A DNA stretch of 64,000 bases from Magnetococcales bacterium (GCA_015228935.1 JADGCO010000002.1:16349-80348); one strand, 5' to 3'. Counted from the stretch's first letter, positions 19,359 through 29,145 are shown. The notes: generated by a model from the sequence alone, not told the origin. Program-made: numbers and translations.

Positions 19359-19562
19359 TCAGCTCATACCGGCCACGATGGCCCGGCGCAGTTTTTTTCG
19401 GAGCCGCCGGACGGCCTCAGCCTTTTTCCTGCGCCGTCTTTCGGAGGGCTTTTCAAAAAATTTCCGTTTTTTCATTTCCCGGAACATGCCTTCCCGGTTC
19501 ATTTTTTTCTTCAGGACCCGAATGGCCTGATCGACATTATTGTCGTATACCTCAACCCTCAC
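19359..19562 (-). CDS. rpsU: 30S ribosomal protein S21
   Basis: Small basic ribosomal protein of 67 residues, involved in mRNA binding at initiation. The signature [20 protein letters not shown] and the Arg/Lys-rich [20 protein letters not shown] segment are diagnostic. The start is a GTG at 19562 with GGAAGGAGAGG upstream; a longer frame to 19619 lacks homology. It appears monocistronic, with the SGNH hydrolase gene next on the same strand. Confidence 0.95.
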   Translation of the reverse strand: MRVEVYDNNVDQAIRVLKKKMNREGMFREMKKRKFFEKPSERRRRKKAEAVRRLRKKLRRAIVAGMS

Positions 19563-19685
19563 GAAAATCCTCTCCTTCCGGTTGCAAGCACAATGGGCAG
19601 GTTCATGAATCTGAACCAAAACCCGGCCAGTCTAGTTGAATTTTCAGGAAGATTCAAGGTTTTTTTTGTTCCGGGCCATTTCCGG

Positions 19686-20843
19686 TTATTTTTCTGGCAG
19701 GCGTTTCGCAAGATTTTTTTGAATAAAATCCGCCGTCAAACGATGCCCGGCACCGTTCCAGTGGATGTCTCCCTTGAGAAAATGTTGCTCCACGAAGGCC
19801 AGGGTTTCGGTCTCGGGTCGCGTTTTGATGAACACCGGAAAAAGATTCAGCAGGTCAATACCGCGTTTTTCACACCAGGCTTGCCAATAGCGCACATAAA
19901 AAGAATCCATCTCCCCCCGAAATATTTGATCGGGCCAGGGATAGATGCCTACTGTCAGGCGAATATTATTTTTATTCAACAGATCGAGCAGGCGATCCAT
20001 GAACAGGCCCATTTTTTCCAGGCCGGGGGGACCGAACGTGGATCCGTCATATGTCCAGGAACTCCCTTTTTGATCACGCCGCCCGGTATAAGCGGATGTT
20101 TTTTCCTCAAAGGAAAAATGCATGCCAAACCGGCGCATTTCCAACAGGTAACGGAGATATTCAAGAAAAAACAGATTGTCCCAGATCCATTTGACCCGCC
20201 AGGATTTTTCGGCCCGGACCCGATCCCGGCGACCATAGGGATCATCCAGATTGTACAGAACGCGATTGTTGGTTTCATCGAGGGTGTATTTCAATTGTTC
20301 GTCCAGGGCGTCGGAAAGATCGAGCATGACGATCAATTCATTGAAACGCAAACCGGCATTGTTCAACAAATACCGGATTTTCTGGTAGTAGAGGGTCGGC
20401 GAATAGGATCCGACTCCGGCATTGAGGACATCAATGCCCTGGGGACGCAACCAGGAGTCGATCCGTCCGACGTAGGAGTCCGGATAGCTGAGACCGACGC
20501 CTTCCGTGAATGAATCCCCAATAAACACGATGCGATATCCATCGTGGACTCGTGGCACGACCCGGGAGGTGTTGTCTTTCATGCCCAGCGAATTGGTGAC
20601 GATGCGAAAGCGACTGTCACCAAACTGGCTGATGCCGGCAATGTTGGGGGCCAGTCCATGATGAAACACCGGATCCGCCACCCGAAAATCCTGTTCCCCA
20701 AAAAATTTTCGAGTCAACTGGTCGTGCCACGAGTGCCCTTTGAACAGGCGATAGGAGAGTCCGGCAGCCAGATCAAGGGCCAGAAGCAGCATCACCACAA
20801 CACCACCGAGAACCAGCCAGGAATGTCGTTCAAACCGATGCAT
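19686..20843 (-). CDS. SGNH/GDSL-type hydrolase with N-terminal membrane anchor
   Basis: Probable periplasmic esterase or acetyl-transfer enzyme acting on surface polymer. One transmembrane helix (about 10-33) anchors the protein. The catalytic block I is GDSFTEG (Ser 111), block II/III includes NAGVGSYSP, and block V is DIHWNGAGH near the C terminus with Asp and His. The length of 385 residues resembles AlgX/AlgJ-like or DUF-type SGNH proteins, but no acyltransferase partner is adjacent. A truncated duplicate of its 5' end lies at 38387, 17.5 kb away. The 290-base gap at 20844-21133 shows no credible gene. Confidence 0.75.
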   Translation of the reverse strand: MHRFERHSWLVLGGVVVMLLLALDLAAGLSYRLFKGHSWHDQLTRKFFGEQDFRVADPVFHHGLAPNIAGISQFGDSRFRIVTNSLGMKDNTSRVVPRVHDGYRIVFIGDSFTEGVGLSYPDSYVGRIDSWLRPQGIDVLNAGVGSYSPTLYYQKIRYLLNNAGLRFNELIVMLDLSDALDEQLKYTLDETNNRVLYNLDDPYGRRDRVRAEKSWRVKWIWDNLFFLEYLRYLLEMRRFGMHFSFEEKTSAYTGRRDQKGSSWTYDGSTFGPPGLEKMGLFMDRLLDLLNKNNIRLTVGIYPWPDQIFRGEMDSFYVRYWQAWCEKRGIDLLNLFPVFIKTRPETETLAFVEQHFLKGDIHWNGAGHRLTADFIQKNLAKRLPEK

Positions 20844-21133
20844 TTCTGATTATTCTCCACTTAAATCAAAATTTTCTGCATTCGACACCATTCACCTCTT
20901 CGGTCGAGGTTCGCAAGACTTGTCTTCGATAAAATGTTCGGCCTGGAAATTGAATTCTTCTTGGAAAGAAAGATAATACTGAAGCTTCTGTCCCAAACCC
21001 CACCAGACCGTTATTCTCGATGGCTCCAGTGAGGGAAGCCTTGATCAAACAGTCCTGTTTGTCAAGGAAGTCGTCGGAGTGTATCGCCACCACAACAGCC
21101 GCAGGTTCCCTTCTCTAGAATGGAGCGGGAGGT

Positions 21134-21970
21134 TCAAATAATCTTCGGCAAAAAATGTTCCGTTGCACACAGAGGATCCTCCACTCCGGCCATGACAAAT
21201 CCCCGACGGCGCGAGAGACAGGCTGGACATGTGCCGCAGGGTGGATGATGGTCTTTGCAGCAGGTGTGGGTATATTGCATGGCTGTCATGCATTCGGGAA
21301 AACGACTGCCAAACAGGATGGCACCTGCTTTGTCCATATGGATGAGGGGGGCGTGAATCTTGATCTTGCGTCCCAGCCCGGCCGAGATGGTTTTGGTCAT
21401 CTGCCGGATAAACGCCATCTGACACTCTGGATAACCCGCAATACTTTCCCGACTGGCCCCGACAACCAGATGAGTATGCTTCATGATACCGGCCCTGTTT
21501 GCAGCCAGGGCAAAATACAAGAGATGGCGTCCCGGAATAAACATTTTTTCCTGACAGGGCGTTGCCAAGTTGTGACCCGTGTTTTTTTTGGCTTCCCCGG
21601 CTTTGGCGGTCAGGACAGGTTCGAACCCCTGAAGCAGGGTACCCATGGGAATGATTTCAAGGGGAATTTTGGCCATATCCGCAATTTTACAGGCACTTTC
21701 CAGTTGCAACGGGTGGTCGTGAGCATGGTTGAAGGTCAGGGCCGCAATCCTGGAAAAGCGATGCAAAGCCCAGAAAAGCGCAATGGTGCTGTTCTCCCCG
21801 CCGGACAACATGACCAGTGCCCTGCCGCTCCCGGCTTTGGGTCGTTTTCTCTCTTCAGCAGGCACTTCCTGCCACTCCACGGATTGCCGACGGGCGGATG
21901 ACACTCCGAAAGTATGGGTGTTTTCAAGAGAACCTGCCACCATCGTTTTCCGCCCCCTTCCTCCCGCCAT
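21134..21970 (-). CDS. QueC-like PP-loop ATPase with altered SGG motif
   Basis: Resembles 7-cyano-7-deazaguanine synthase (queuosine pathway). The PP-loop reads LVMLSGGENSTIAL (56-61), so the normally invariant Asp of SGGxDS is Asn. Downstream match to QueC is good: ASRESIAGYPECQ, IHAPLIHMDKA and a C-terminal zinc site CCKDHHPPCGTCPAC. About 50 residues precede the PP-loop, more than in QueC, so the true start may be the in-frame ATG ten codons in or later. No queD, queE or queF genes are nearby. It could be an active variant, a related PP-loop family or an inactive paralogue. Confidence 0.6.
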   Translation of the reverse strand: MAGGRGRKTMVAGSLENTHTFGVSSARRQSVEWQEVPAEERKRPKAGSGRALVMLSGGENSTIALFWALHRFSRIAALTFNHAHDHPLQLESACKIADMAKIPLEIIPMGTLLQGFEPVLTAKAGEAKKNTGHNLATPCQEKMFIPGRHLLYFALAANRAGIMKHTHLVVGASRESIAGYPECQMAFIRQMTKTISAGLGRKIKIHAPLIHMDKAGAILFGSRFPECMTAMQYTHTCCKDHHPPCGTCPACLSRRRGFVMAGVEDPLCATEHFLPKII

Positions 21971-22205
21971 GATCCCTGCCGGACAGTCATTTTACAGCAC
22001 ATGTAATTGATTTATGTGTTCATCTTCCCAATGCCAAACATCACACGGACGGTCCGGAATGGCACAGGAAATCGTTCGTCCGGCTGTGAATATGCGTCCG
22101 GTTTACCATTCTCGCCATTCTGGACAACGTTTGTCAATAAACTTTTTGCGGCAGAGGTTGTTCTGGTGGTGTCATGCCCCTGTGCGGCAAATCTGGAGGA
22201 ACAAA

Positions 22206-22397
22206 ATGATCATGGCCAAAAGAATTTTTCCGACGATCCGGATCGTCTCCGTGGCCCATGGTCGCCAGGAAGCAGATGCGGATATCCAGATACATTTTGA
22301 TACCATGGTCGCCATGCCGGAGAGTGTGATATGGTCTGTCACCAAGCGTGATGGGGTGCCGGATTTGAAATGTGATATGGTCTGTCACCAAGCGTGA
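22206..22397 (+). CDS. Possible small protein upstream of map
   Basis: A 63-codon frame starting MIMAKRIFPTIRIVSV is preceded by GGAGG six bases upstream, a better ribosome site than map itself has. The final third is the repeated 44-bp unit, which supplies the stop codon, so the frame may be the truncated 5' end of an older gene. No family is recognised and no transmembrane or metal motif is visible. Confidence 0.25.
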   Translation: MIMAKRIFPTIRIVSVAHGRQEADADIQIHFDTMVAMPESVIWSVTKRDGVPDLKCDMVCHQA

Positions 22398-22414
22398 TAG
22401 GGTACCGGATTTGA
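22325..22414. repeat. 44-bp direct repeat, two copies 46 bp apart
   Basis: TGTGATATGGTCTGTCACCA... at 22325-22368 recurs at 22371-22414 with two mismatches. The duplication lies directly upstream of map and could include its promoter or leader. Confidence 0.85.
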
Positions 22415-22483
22415 CGATCCGTTGTTCCGGATCAATAACGCTCATGGCCGGACATATGGAACGAATGGAAAGAGGCGCAGTCG

Positions 22484-23242
22484 ATGATTCAGATCAAGAC
22501 ACCCGCAGAGATTGCGGCCATGCGAGCCACCTGCCGTCTGGCGGCTGCGACCCTGAACATGATTGCCGATCATGTGCGTCCGGATATCTCCACCGATGAA
22601 CTCAACGATATTTGCCATGCCTATATCGTGCAGCACGGAGCCACGCCATCGCCACTGAACTATCGCGGTTTTCCAAAATCAATCTGTACCTCGATCAATC
22701 AGCAGGTATGTCATGGCATTCCGGGTGAGCGTCTCCTGAGGGAGGGTGATATTGTCAATGTGGATATCACCACCTGTCTGAACGGGTTTCATGGCGACAC
22801 CAGCCGGACATTTCCAGTGGGACACGTCAGTACCAAGGCAGAAAAAATCATCCAGGTGGCACGGGCGTGCCTGGAGGTTGGCATCGGGGTTGTACGTCCC
22901 GGAGCGCATTTGGGTGACATCGGAGCCGCCATAGAAAGCCTGGCCAAATCACATCGCTGTTCCGTTGTGCGGGAATATTGCGGTCATGGCATTGGCAGGG
23001 CGTTTCATGAAGAACCCGCCGTCCTCCATTATGGAACCCGGGGCGAGGGACCCATCCTGAGAGAAGGCATGATTTTCACCATCGAACCCATGATCAACCT
23101 GGGCCGGGCAGCCATCAAACTCCTGCCCGATAAATGGACCGTGGTCACCAAGGATCACTCCCTCTCAGCCCAGTTTGAGCATACCGTCCTGGTCACCTCG
23201 GAAGGTGTGGAAATCCTGACCTTGGCAGATGAACCTGTGTAA
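22484..23242 (+). CDS. map: Methionine aminopeptidase, type I
   Basis: Removes the initiator methionine from nascent proteins in the cytosol. The dinuclear metal ligands are visible: Asp in VNVDITT, Asp in GDTSRTFPVG, His in GHGIG, Glu in FTIEPM and Glu in QFEHTV. The length of 252 residues is typical of the type I enzyme without an N-terminal zinc extension. GAGG lies about nine bases ahead of the ATG. It is not next to rpsB, tsf or secY, where map often sits. Confidence 0.95.
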   Translation: MIQIKTPAEIAAMRATCRLAAATLNMIADHVRPDISTDELNDICHAYIVQHGATPSPLNYRGFPKSICTSINQQVCHGIPGERLLREGDIVNVDITTCLNGFHGDTSRTFPVGHVSTKAEKIIQVARACLEVGIGVVRPGAHLGDIGAAIESLAKSHRCSVVREYCGHGIGRAFHEEPAVLHYGTRGEGPILREGMIFTIEPMINLGRAAIKLLPDKWTVVTKDHSLSAQFEHTVLVTSEGVEILTLADEPV

Positions 23243-23287
23243 CTGCGTGCAGTTTTCTGCCTGCATTTTCTCAGGCACCCGTCTTTG

Positions 23288-24148
23288 TCACACCTTGTCC
23301 GAAAAAATATCGTCCAGGGATTGGGCATCAAAGATTCTAAGACTCCACACCTCCAAGGTTGAGACATCAGCCTTGACAACTTTTTCTCTGGCCCAGTCAG
23401 GTATCGTGCCAAAGCGACGTTGCAGGAGATGTGTCAGCATTGTGGCTCTGCTTTCCTGACGTTCTTGCACCAATCGATGATCCAACTTCAGCAGGGAAAA
23501 AAGTTCTTCGGTAGGTGTGGCATCTGCCATACATTCAAGCCACTCTTTGCCAAGTTGCGCAACCTGCTTTATCGTGATTCTTTCCATCTCTGGACTGTTC
23601 AATGAACCTTTCATCTGCAATCTCCATAAACCGACAGTAATCCGACTGAATTCCTCAGAAAGTCTGAACAACCCGGTACGTTTGATTGTTTCAAACGCTT
23701 TTTTACGCTCTTTCTGGCGACTTGCGAAACATTTTAACGCGGCATTATGAGCTTCATCTGCCAATTCGTTCAAAAGGATCAACCGAAGAACACCGCCCCA
23801 AAGTGGCTCGGTTTCATAAACGCCGTCTGGACCAACCGGCTTGAATACATATCTTTGGAGAAATTCCTGCCTGGGCGTTTTGGAACTGATCATGACACTG
23901 CGCAATTGACCTCTTTTCAATCGCGCAGTTTCCAGGTACAGGGTGTCGTACACCGTCAACCTGGACAGGGTATCCTCATTCAGGCTTTCGGTCATCTTCA
24001 ATTCAGCCAGAATATGGTCTGCCTGGAGGTCTCTCAACCCGTCTGCCAGGCGCAAACGTTGCGCATCTGTCCAATCGCCACCTTGTTTTCGAATCAGGAC
24101 CAGATCCGCCTTGGGTGGAGCCATGACGACCTGGACCTCTGAAAGCAC
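23288..24148 (-). CDS. Rpn/PD-(D/E)XK-like protein with C-terminal DUF4351-like domain
   Basis: The region LRDLQADHILAELKMTESL resembles the nuclease-type core of recombination-promoting or transposase-associated families. The C terminus (LTHLLQRRFGTIPDWAREKV, then SLRIFDAQSLDDIF) has the DUF4351-like pattern shared with the relic at 3008-3401. The annotated start is a GTG. In the same frame, codons further upstream (NEAICWHCLAGETLKVFLE) look homologous to full-length relatives but contain no ATG before the TGA, so the gene either uses an atypical start or has lost its start. No transposase or inverted repeats flank it. Confidence 0.6.
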   Translation of the reverse strand: MLSEVQVVMAPPKADLVLIRKQGGDWTDAQRLRLADGLRDLQADHILAELKMTESLNEDTLSRLTVYDTLYLETARLKRGQLRSVMISSKTPRQEFLQRYVFKPVGPDGVYETEPLWGGVLRLILLNELADEAHNAALKCFASRQKERKKAFETIKRTGLFRLSEEFSRITVGLWRLQMKGSLNSPEMERITIKQVAQLGKEWLECMADATPTEELFSLLKLDHRLVQERQESRATMLTHLLQRRFGTIPDWAREKVVKADVSTLEVWSLRIFDAQSLDDIFSDKV

Positions 24149-24379
24149 CTCGATGCCGACTGGTTCCAGAAAGACTTTCAGCGTTTCGCCAGCCAGACAA
24201 TGCCAGCAGATGGCTTCATTCCCATTATCCAGGATTTTATCCTTTCAGTCCAATGAAATCTGTCCGACAGGCACGCTGCAAAGTCAGGAAAAAAGCCGCG
24301 CCCACCCGCTGAACGTGATCCATATCTGGACCAGACCAACAGGAAAGATGACGATTGCGACAACCTGACCAGGGGCAGT

Positions 24380-25111
24380 TTATTCCGGCAACGTCTGCTC
24401 ATACGACAAAATATGGGCCGGTTCCAACTCGGGAAGCATGCGCAGGGAGATCATTTCCTTGCCGGGTTGGCCGTTACGCATTTTATGGATCACTTCCCAG
24501 GGATTTTCCCGGGCGGCTGTTCCCAAATGTTCCGGTTCCTTGTCGGTGCCAAAATTGATTTTTTTGCCATCCATGCCGTGACAAAACGCACAGATGGTTT
24601 GATAAACCTGGATGCCCCGTTTTGGGTCTCCCCTGGCCTTGCCCTGGTCGTCAATAAACTTTGTCATGTCAATCTGTCCCTTGGCGACAAACAGACCCAG
24701 GGCATATGCAGCGTCGTCGGGAAACATTTCCGGGGTATAGCCGTGAGTTGGCTTTCTCAGCAGGGCCACCACATCGGCTGGATCCCGTCCTTGCCAGGCC
24801 TGTATGCCTCGAATCCCCGTGGCATGCTCGCCCTTGGCAAACCGGCCATCCTTGCCCAGATAATCCCAACCATGACACTCCTTGCACCGCCAAGTCACCA
24901 TGCCCTTTTTGGTACCGGTTGCCGGATAGGCTGGATGGGTGGTTTTGGGCGGTTTGATGTTCAGGGTCACGCTCCAGTCGTCATACAGGCGGCCACCCAA
25001 TGCCAACAAATATGGCTCGGTCAATTCGTCAGACCCTGCCCAGAGAGATTTCATGGCCAATCCGAATACAGCCCCCAACACCATACCCATGACGACGTGG
25101 TTTTTTTTCAT
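24380..25111 (-). CDS. Periplasmic diheme cytochrome c
   Basis: Secreted electron carrier. The ATG at 25111 is preceded by AAAGGGG, and residues 1-27 form a signal peptide (cleavage near LWAG). Two heme-attachment sites are seen: CKECH at 76-80 and CAFCH at 174-178, with downstream Met residues available as distal ligands. The spacing gives two class I-like domains. The physiological partner is unknown. The immediately upstream gene on the same strand encodes a membrane GGDEF protein that also has a CxxCH site, so both may belong to one redox-responsive module. Confidence 0.85.
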   Translation of the reverse strand: MKKNHVVMGMVLGAVFGLAMKSLWAGSDELTEPYLLALGGRLYDDWSVTLNIKPPKTTHPAYPATGTKKGMVTWRCKECHGWDYLGKDGRFAKGEHATGIRGIQAWQGRDPADVVALLRKPTHGYTPEMFPDDAAYALGLFVAKGQIDMTKFIDDQGKARGDPKRGIQVYQTICAFCHGMDGKKINFGTDKEPEHLGTAARENPWEVIHKMRNGQPGKEMISLRMLPELEPAHILSYEQTLPE

Positions 25112-25231
25112 GATATCCCCTTTCAAAATATCGGCTGCCACCATGCTGCCAACAAGCAAGCAATGCCAACTCGTTGTTTTTTAGTATCTATTCAGAACAC
25201 TTGCAAAAAAAAGGATTTGATATAAAAAACT

Positions 25232-25325
25232 TTGTTGGGGCTCCGCCCCAAACCCCGCCAGGGGGAAGGGCAGAGCCGCTTCCCCCTGGACCCCCATCCC
25301 AGTTTTTCAAACGTTTTGAATGGGA
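25232..25325. repeat. Internal core of the dispersed palindromic element, ends missing
   Basis: The GGGGCTCCGCCCCAAACC core and the paired GGGGGAAGGG/CTTCCCCC arms match the complete element at 33186-33349, but neither terminal AGAGGCTGT end is present. It sits between the cytochrome gene and the GGDEF gene and could fold into a strong hairpin in their shared transcript. Confidence 0.7.
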
Positions 25326-25349
25326 AGGCTGAATAGCAGATCAACGATG

Positions 25350-27074
25350 CTATCCCGTCTTGTTTTCTTCCTCCGATTGTGTATCCAGAGTGTTGGCCAG
25401 GACGACCCGATTGCGTCCCAATTTTTTTGCCCGATACAATGCATTATCGGCGGCCTTGATCATGGATGGCACGTCCGGAAATTCACGGTTTGTCATGATG
25501 GACACCCCGATACTGACCGTGACCTGCAAGCCATCGATGACCATCTCCTCTATGGTTTTGCGCAGCCGTTCTGCCACCTGACAGAATCCCCGATCATTGG
25601 CTGTATTGGGTATGTTGGTCAGAATGACACAAAACTCCTCACCGCCATAACGACAGGGAAAATCGGATTTGCGGAAAAAGTTCAACATGCACCTGCCCAC
25701 CATTTGCAAGACACGGTCGCCCATGTCATGCCCATGCTGGTCATTGAAGCGTTTGAAATGGTCAACGTCCAACAAGAGGTAGCTTAATGACAAGCCATAG
25801 CGCTGGGCACGATCAAACTCGACGGCCATCAGCTCTTCCATGCGCCGACGATTGAACAGACCGGTCAATTTGTCGGTATAGGACAAATGACGCAGTTTTT
25901 CTTCCAGCTTTTTTTCCTCTGTCACGTCGCGAATCAGGGCCGCAGAACCGATGACATCTCCCCCGGGAGAACAGATACGGGCGGCATGAATGCTCAACAC
26001 GAGTTGATTATAAACCACGGTTTCGGGCATACCCGCTCCACCGCTAACGACCAATTGTTGCACATAGTCGGGATCATCCATGAAATGCAAAAATCCCCCC
26101 TGAACGATCTGCTCGGAGGTCTTGCCCAGAAATCGTTCCGCTGCCGGATTGACCAGGACAATATGTTCATGTTGATCGGTGACGATGATCCCTTCCCGGG
26201 CGCTGAGGATGATGGTGGAAAGCTTGTTGCGTTCGGCCTGAAAACCGGTATACGTGCGCAGCAACTGATCCACCATGATATTGAAATTTTTGGCCATGTC
26301 GCCCAACTCGTCATGGCTCACGACAGGCACCTGAAACGACAAATCTCCCGCTGCCACCCGACTCATGGCCCGCTCCACTTCCTGAATCGGTTTGATCACC
26401 GACCGGCGAATCAGGACAAACACGACCATCAACAAGAGAGTCAATGACGTGAGCAGAATCATTCCCGCCCGGCGTTGGGCATCGGCGATGGCCTCATCCA
26501 CTTGGGCCAGAGAGGTGGTCATTTTGACGACACCACGAAGCGGTTGGTCCGGATCGTGGCATAAATGGCATTCACGTTCATTGACAATGGGAATCAGGAT
26601 GGTTTGCAAAAGTTCGTTCTCTTCGCCGCGTTCCTCGTAGAAAACCTGCCGCTTTTCAGCCAAGGCACGCACCAGATTTGGATTGTTTTTGGACAGGATT
26701 TGATGCCGCTTTCCCCTTTCCTCTTGCAGGGGAAATATGTCCTTGCCACGTCGCCAATTGACATCCTCGATGGTTTCATTATCCAGAAAGGCCTGTCGGC
26801 CATCCAGGCGCATGATGCGAAAATCCACCATGCCCGGCACCTTGCGCAACTGTTCGGCATAGGACTGGGCAATGGAGGCAAAACCGGGAATCATGATGGC
26901 TTTCAGCCCGTTGACCACACCCTGGACCTGTTCGGTGCGGGCACGCTGATTTTGTCTCAAGATGTTTTTGCGCTCATGTTCCAGGTAGAAACTGGATATT
27001 CCCGTCAAAATGACCGCAGATACCAGACCAATGGCGAGCAGGATTTTGTGGCCGATTGTCAATCTGAGCCTCAT
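25350..27074 (-). CDS. Membrane heme-site sensor diguanylate cyclase (HAMP-PAS-GGDEF)
   Basis: Likely redox- or ligand-sensing c-di-GMP synthase. Transmembrane helices at about 8-30 and 203-223 enclose a periplasmic domain that ends with a CHLCH heme-attachment motif (169-173). A HAMP domain (222-275), PAS (280-385) and GGDEF follow. The active site is GGEEF at 477-481 with the I-site RKSD at 468-471. Covalent heme in the sensor would require cytochrome c maturation, consistent with the neighbouring cytochrome gene. The architecture resembles periplasmic heme-PAS or DUF3365-type sensors, but the domain family is not certain. Confidence 0.85.
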   Translation of the reverse strand: MRLRLTIGHKILLAIGLVSAVILTGISSFYLEHERKNILRQNQRARTEQVQGVVNGLKAIMIPGFASIAQSYAEQLRKVPGMVDFRIMRLDGRQAFLDNETIEDVNWRRGKDIFPLQEERGKRHQILSKNNPNLVRALAEKRQVFYEERGEENELLQTILIPIVNERECHLCHDPDQPLRGVVKMTTSLAQVDEAIADAQRRAGMILLTSLTLLLMVVFVLIRRSVIKPIQEVERAMSRVAAGDLSFQVPVVSHDELGDMAKNFNIMVDQLLRTYTGFQAERNKLSTIILSAREGIIVTDQHEHIVLVNPAAERFLGKTSEQIVQGGFLHFMDDPDYVQQLVVSGGAGMPETVVYNQLVLSIHAARICSPGGDVIGSAALIRDVTEEKKLEEKLRHLSYTDKLTGLFNRRRMEELMAVEFDRAQRYGLSLSYLLLDVDHFKRFNDQHGHDMGDRVLQMVGRCMLNFFRKSDFPCRYGGEEFCVILTNIPNTANDRGFCQVAERLRKTIEEMVIDGLQVTVSIGVSIMTNREFPDVPSMIKAADNALYRAKKLGRNRVVLANTLDTQSEEENKTG

Positions 27075-27543
27075 GACATCACCATCCGAAATGACAGATG
27101 ATGCGCACAGGGCAGCACACCATGTTTAATGGTCATTCTTTTCATTCACAATTCCCCCCGAAAATCTCTGAATACTGGCAAGCCCCGATTGTCATTTCCT
27201 CCACGACCCCATGTGGGGAAGCGACTTCGTTTTTCGGGATGTTAGGAAATTTTCAGCCTCAAGGGCAAGAAAATAAAATGATTATTAAAGAATTCAGGCT
27301 CTTTTTAATTCTTGACTTGCATCAATTTTTCTGACTCGGACCAGGGGGAAACCTCCCGACCGGCCCGCACCGTCTCCTGTCAGTCTGCCCGGCACATGTC
27401 TGAATACCATAATCTTCCCCATATCCCCTCTGCTGTTGCATCATGGGGCAGAGGCTCTTTTGCAACAACTTCCCTGTATTCATGGTCTTTATCCATGATC
27501 GGGTCGATCCACCTGTTTAGGTTTACATTTAAATTCAATATAT
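27075..27543. other. 469-base upstream region of the GGDEF gene
   Basis: AT-rich region between the end of yejF and the start of the GGDEF gene, both on the minus strand. It should hold the promoter of the latter; an FNR-like site is listed separately. No gene, RNA or convincing terminator was recognised. Confidence 0.45.
27312..27325 (-). promoter_or_regulatory. FNR-like binding site
   Basis: TTGATGCAAGTCAA on the minus strand matches the FNR consensus TTGAT-N4-ATCAA at nine of ten positions. It lies about 240 bases upstream of the heme-site GGDEF gene. Oxygen or redox control would suit a CxxCH-bearing sensor; this is inferred from the motif alone. Confidence 0.4.
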
Positions 27544-29145
27544 TCAATCACTCATATGCAGCGCGGCAGCCAGCAGTTCCCGGGTATAGGCGTGTTCCGG
27601 ATGGGCGAAAATTTTTTGGGTTGGCGCGTATTCGACGATGCGACCGCGCCACATCACGGCCACATCGTGGGACATGGCGCGAATGACTCGTAAATCATGG
27701 GAAATAAATAAATATGCCAGATTGTAATCGACCTGAAGACGCAATAATAATTTTAATATCTGGGCCTGGACCGAAAGATCAAGGGCACTGGTGGGTTCGT
27801 CCAGAACCAGCAGATCCGGTTTGAGAACCATGGCTCGGGCAATGGCCAGACGCTGGCGCTGCCCGCCAGAAAATTGATGGGGATACCGATCCAGAATGGT
27901 TTCCGGCAGACCAACCTCATCCAGCATGGTGACGATGCGGCGGCGGCGGCGACCGGGATCGGCTTCGATGCGATGAATTTTCAGGCCTTCTTCAAGACTT
28001 TGGGCGATGGTCAGACGTGGGGAGAGCGATGAGACCGGATCCTGAAACACCACCTGGATGCGACGACGCAGTGGACGCAATTCCTGTCGCCGCATGCGTC
28101 CGAGATCCTGACCGGCAAAACGGAGTTCCCCTCCCCCCTCGTTCAGGCGCAGCAAAGTCTCGCCCAAAGTGGTTTTACCGCTCCCCGACTCCCCGACCAC
28201 ACCCAGGGTTTCTCCCCGCCGCAAGGTGACATCCACGGCATCCACGGCCTTGACCTGCGCCACCACGCGCCGCAACACCCCCTGGCGAACCGGAAAGTGA
28301 CAATATACCCCCCGGGCTTCGTAAAGCACGGTCGATGCCGGGGGACGCGAAGGAGATTGTGTCGCGGGAAGACTTTCCAAAAGTGTTTGGGTATACGGGT
28401 GCTTGGGATGCTGGAACAAGGTGTGGGTGGCAGCGCTTTCCAGCACTTTGCCGGCCCGCATGACACACACCCGATCCGCCATGCGCTGCACCATGGGCAG
28501 ATCATGGGTGATCAACAACAGGGCCATGCCCATCTCCTGCTGCAAATCACGCAAAAGATCGAGAATTTGCGCCTGGATGGTCACATCCAACGCCGTGGTC
28601 GGCTCATCGGCAATCAACAGAGCCGGTCGGCAAGCCAGGGCCATGGCAATCATCACCCGTTGTCGTTGGCCCCCGGAAAGTTGGTGGGGATAGGCATTCA
28701 GGATCCGTGGCGGATCGGGAATACCTGTACGTTCCAGCAATGCAACGGCCCGTTGACGCACATTGTTTTCTGTCAAGCCCTGATGCTGGATCAATGGTTC
28801 GGCCAGTTGGCGACCGATTGGATATACCGGGTTGAGGGCAGTCATTGGCTCCTGAAAAACCATGGCCACGGCATTGCCGCGCAGCCGGCGTTGGGCATCT
28901 TCGTCCAGCTTCAACAGGGAGTCACCAGCAAACGACAGGGTTTTGGCCGTGCGTCGTGCCCCCGCCGGCAGCAAGCCCAGAATGGCCAGGGCCGCCATGG
29001 TCTTGCCACTCCCCGATTCCCCCACCAGGGCCAGGGTTTCGCCGGGATCAACATGAAACGAAACGCCATCCAGAGCCGCCACGGTCTCGGGACCGGTTAC
29101 AAAATGGACTGCCAGATCCTGAACTTCCAACAAAGGCCGGTGCAT
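27544..29145 (-). CDS. yejF: Oligopeptide-type ABC transporter, fused double ATPase (YejF-like)
   Basis: Contains two complete nucleotide-binding domains in one chain, as in YejF/DppDF-type importers. Each has a Walker A GESGSGKT, an ABC signature ([16 protein letters not shown]) and a Walker B with ADEPTTALD or [12 protein letters not shown] at 29145 is preferred ([13 protein letters not shown], with GAGG five bases ahead). Because of a perfect 78-bp duplication, an in-frame ATG at 29223 with the same ribosome site could add 26 residues. The cognate permease yejE lies upstream; yejA and yejB are absent here. Confidence 0.88.
   Translation of the reverse strand: MHRPLLEVQDLAVHFVTGPETVAALDGVSFHVDPGETLALVGESGSGKTMAALAILGLLPAGARRTAKTLSFAGDSLLKLDEDAQRRLRGNAVAMVFQEPMTALNPVYPIGRQLAEPLIQHQGLTENNVRQRAVALLERTGIPDPPRILNAYPHQLSGGQRQRVMIAMALACRPALLIADEPTTALDVTIQAQILDLLRDLQQEMGMALLLITHDLPMVQRMADRVCVMRAGKVLESAATHTLFQHPKHPYTQTLLESLPATQSPSRPPASTVLYEARGVYCHFPVRQGVLRRVVAQVKAVDAVDVTLRRGETLGVVGESGSGKTTLGETLLRLNEGGGELRFAGQDLGRMRRQELRPLRRRIQVVFQDPVSSLSPRLTIAQSLEEGLKIHRIEADPGRRRRRIVTMLDEVGLPETILDRYPHQFSGGQRQRLAIARAMVLKPDLLVLDEPTSALDLSVQAQILKLLLRLQVDYNLAYLFISHDLRVIRAMSHDVAVMWRGRIVEYAPTQKIFAHPEHAYTRELLAAALHMSD

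Larger units (their letters stand above)
21971..22483. other. 513-base gap between the divergent queC-like gene and map
   Basis: It contains a duplicated 44-bp unit near the map end and one short frame with a good ribosome site (both listed separately). No RNA gene, insertion sequence or riboswitch was recognised in the remainder. Confidence 0.5.

Noticed and set aside
20866-21093. 75-codon minus-strand frame after the QueC-like gene
   Set aside because: No recognisable family, no ribosome site and no conserved motif; it may be a decayed fragment but cannot be supported.
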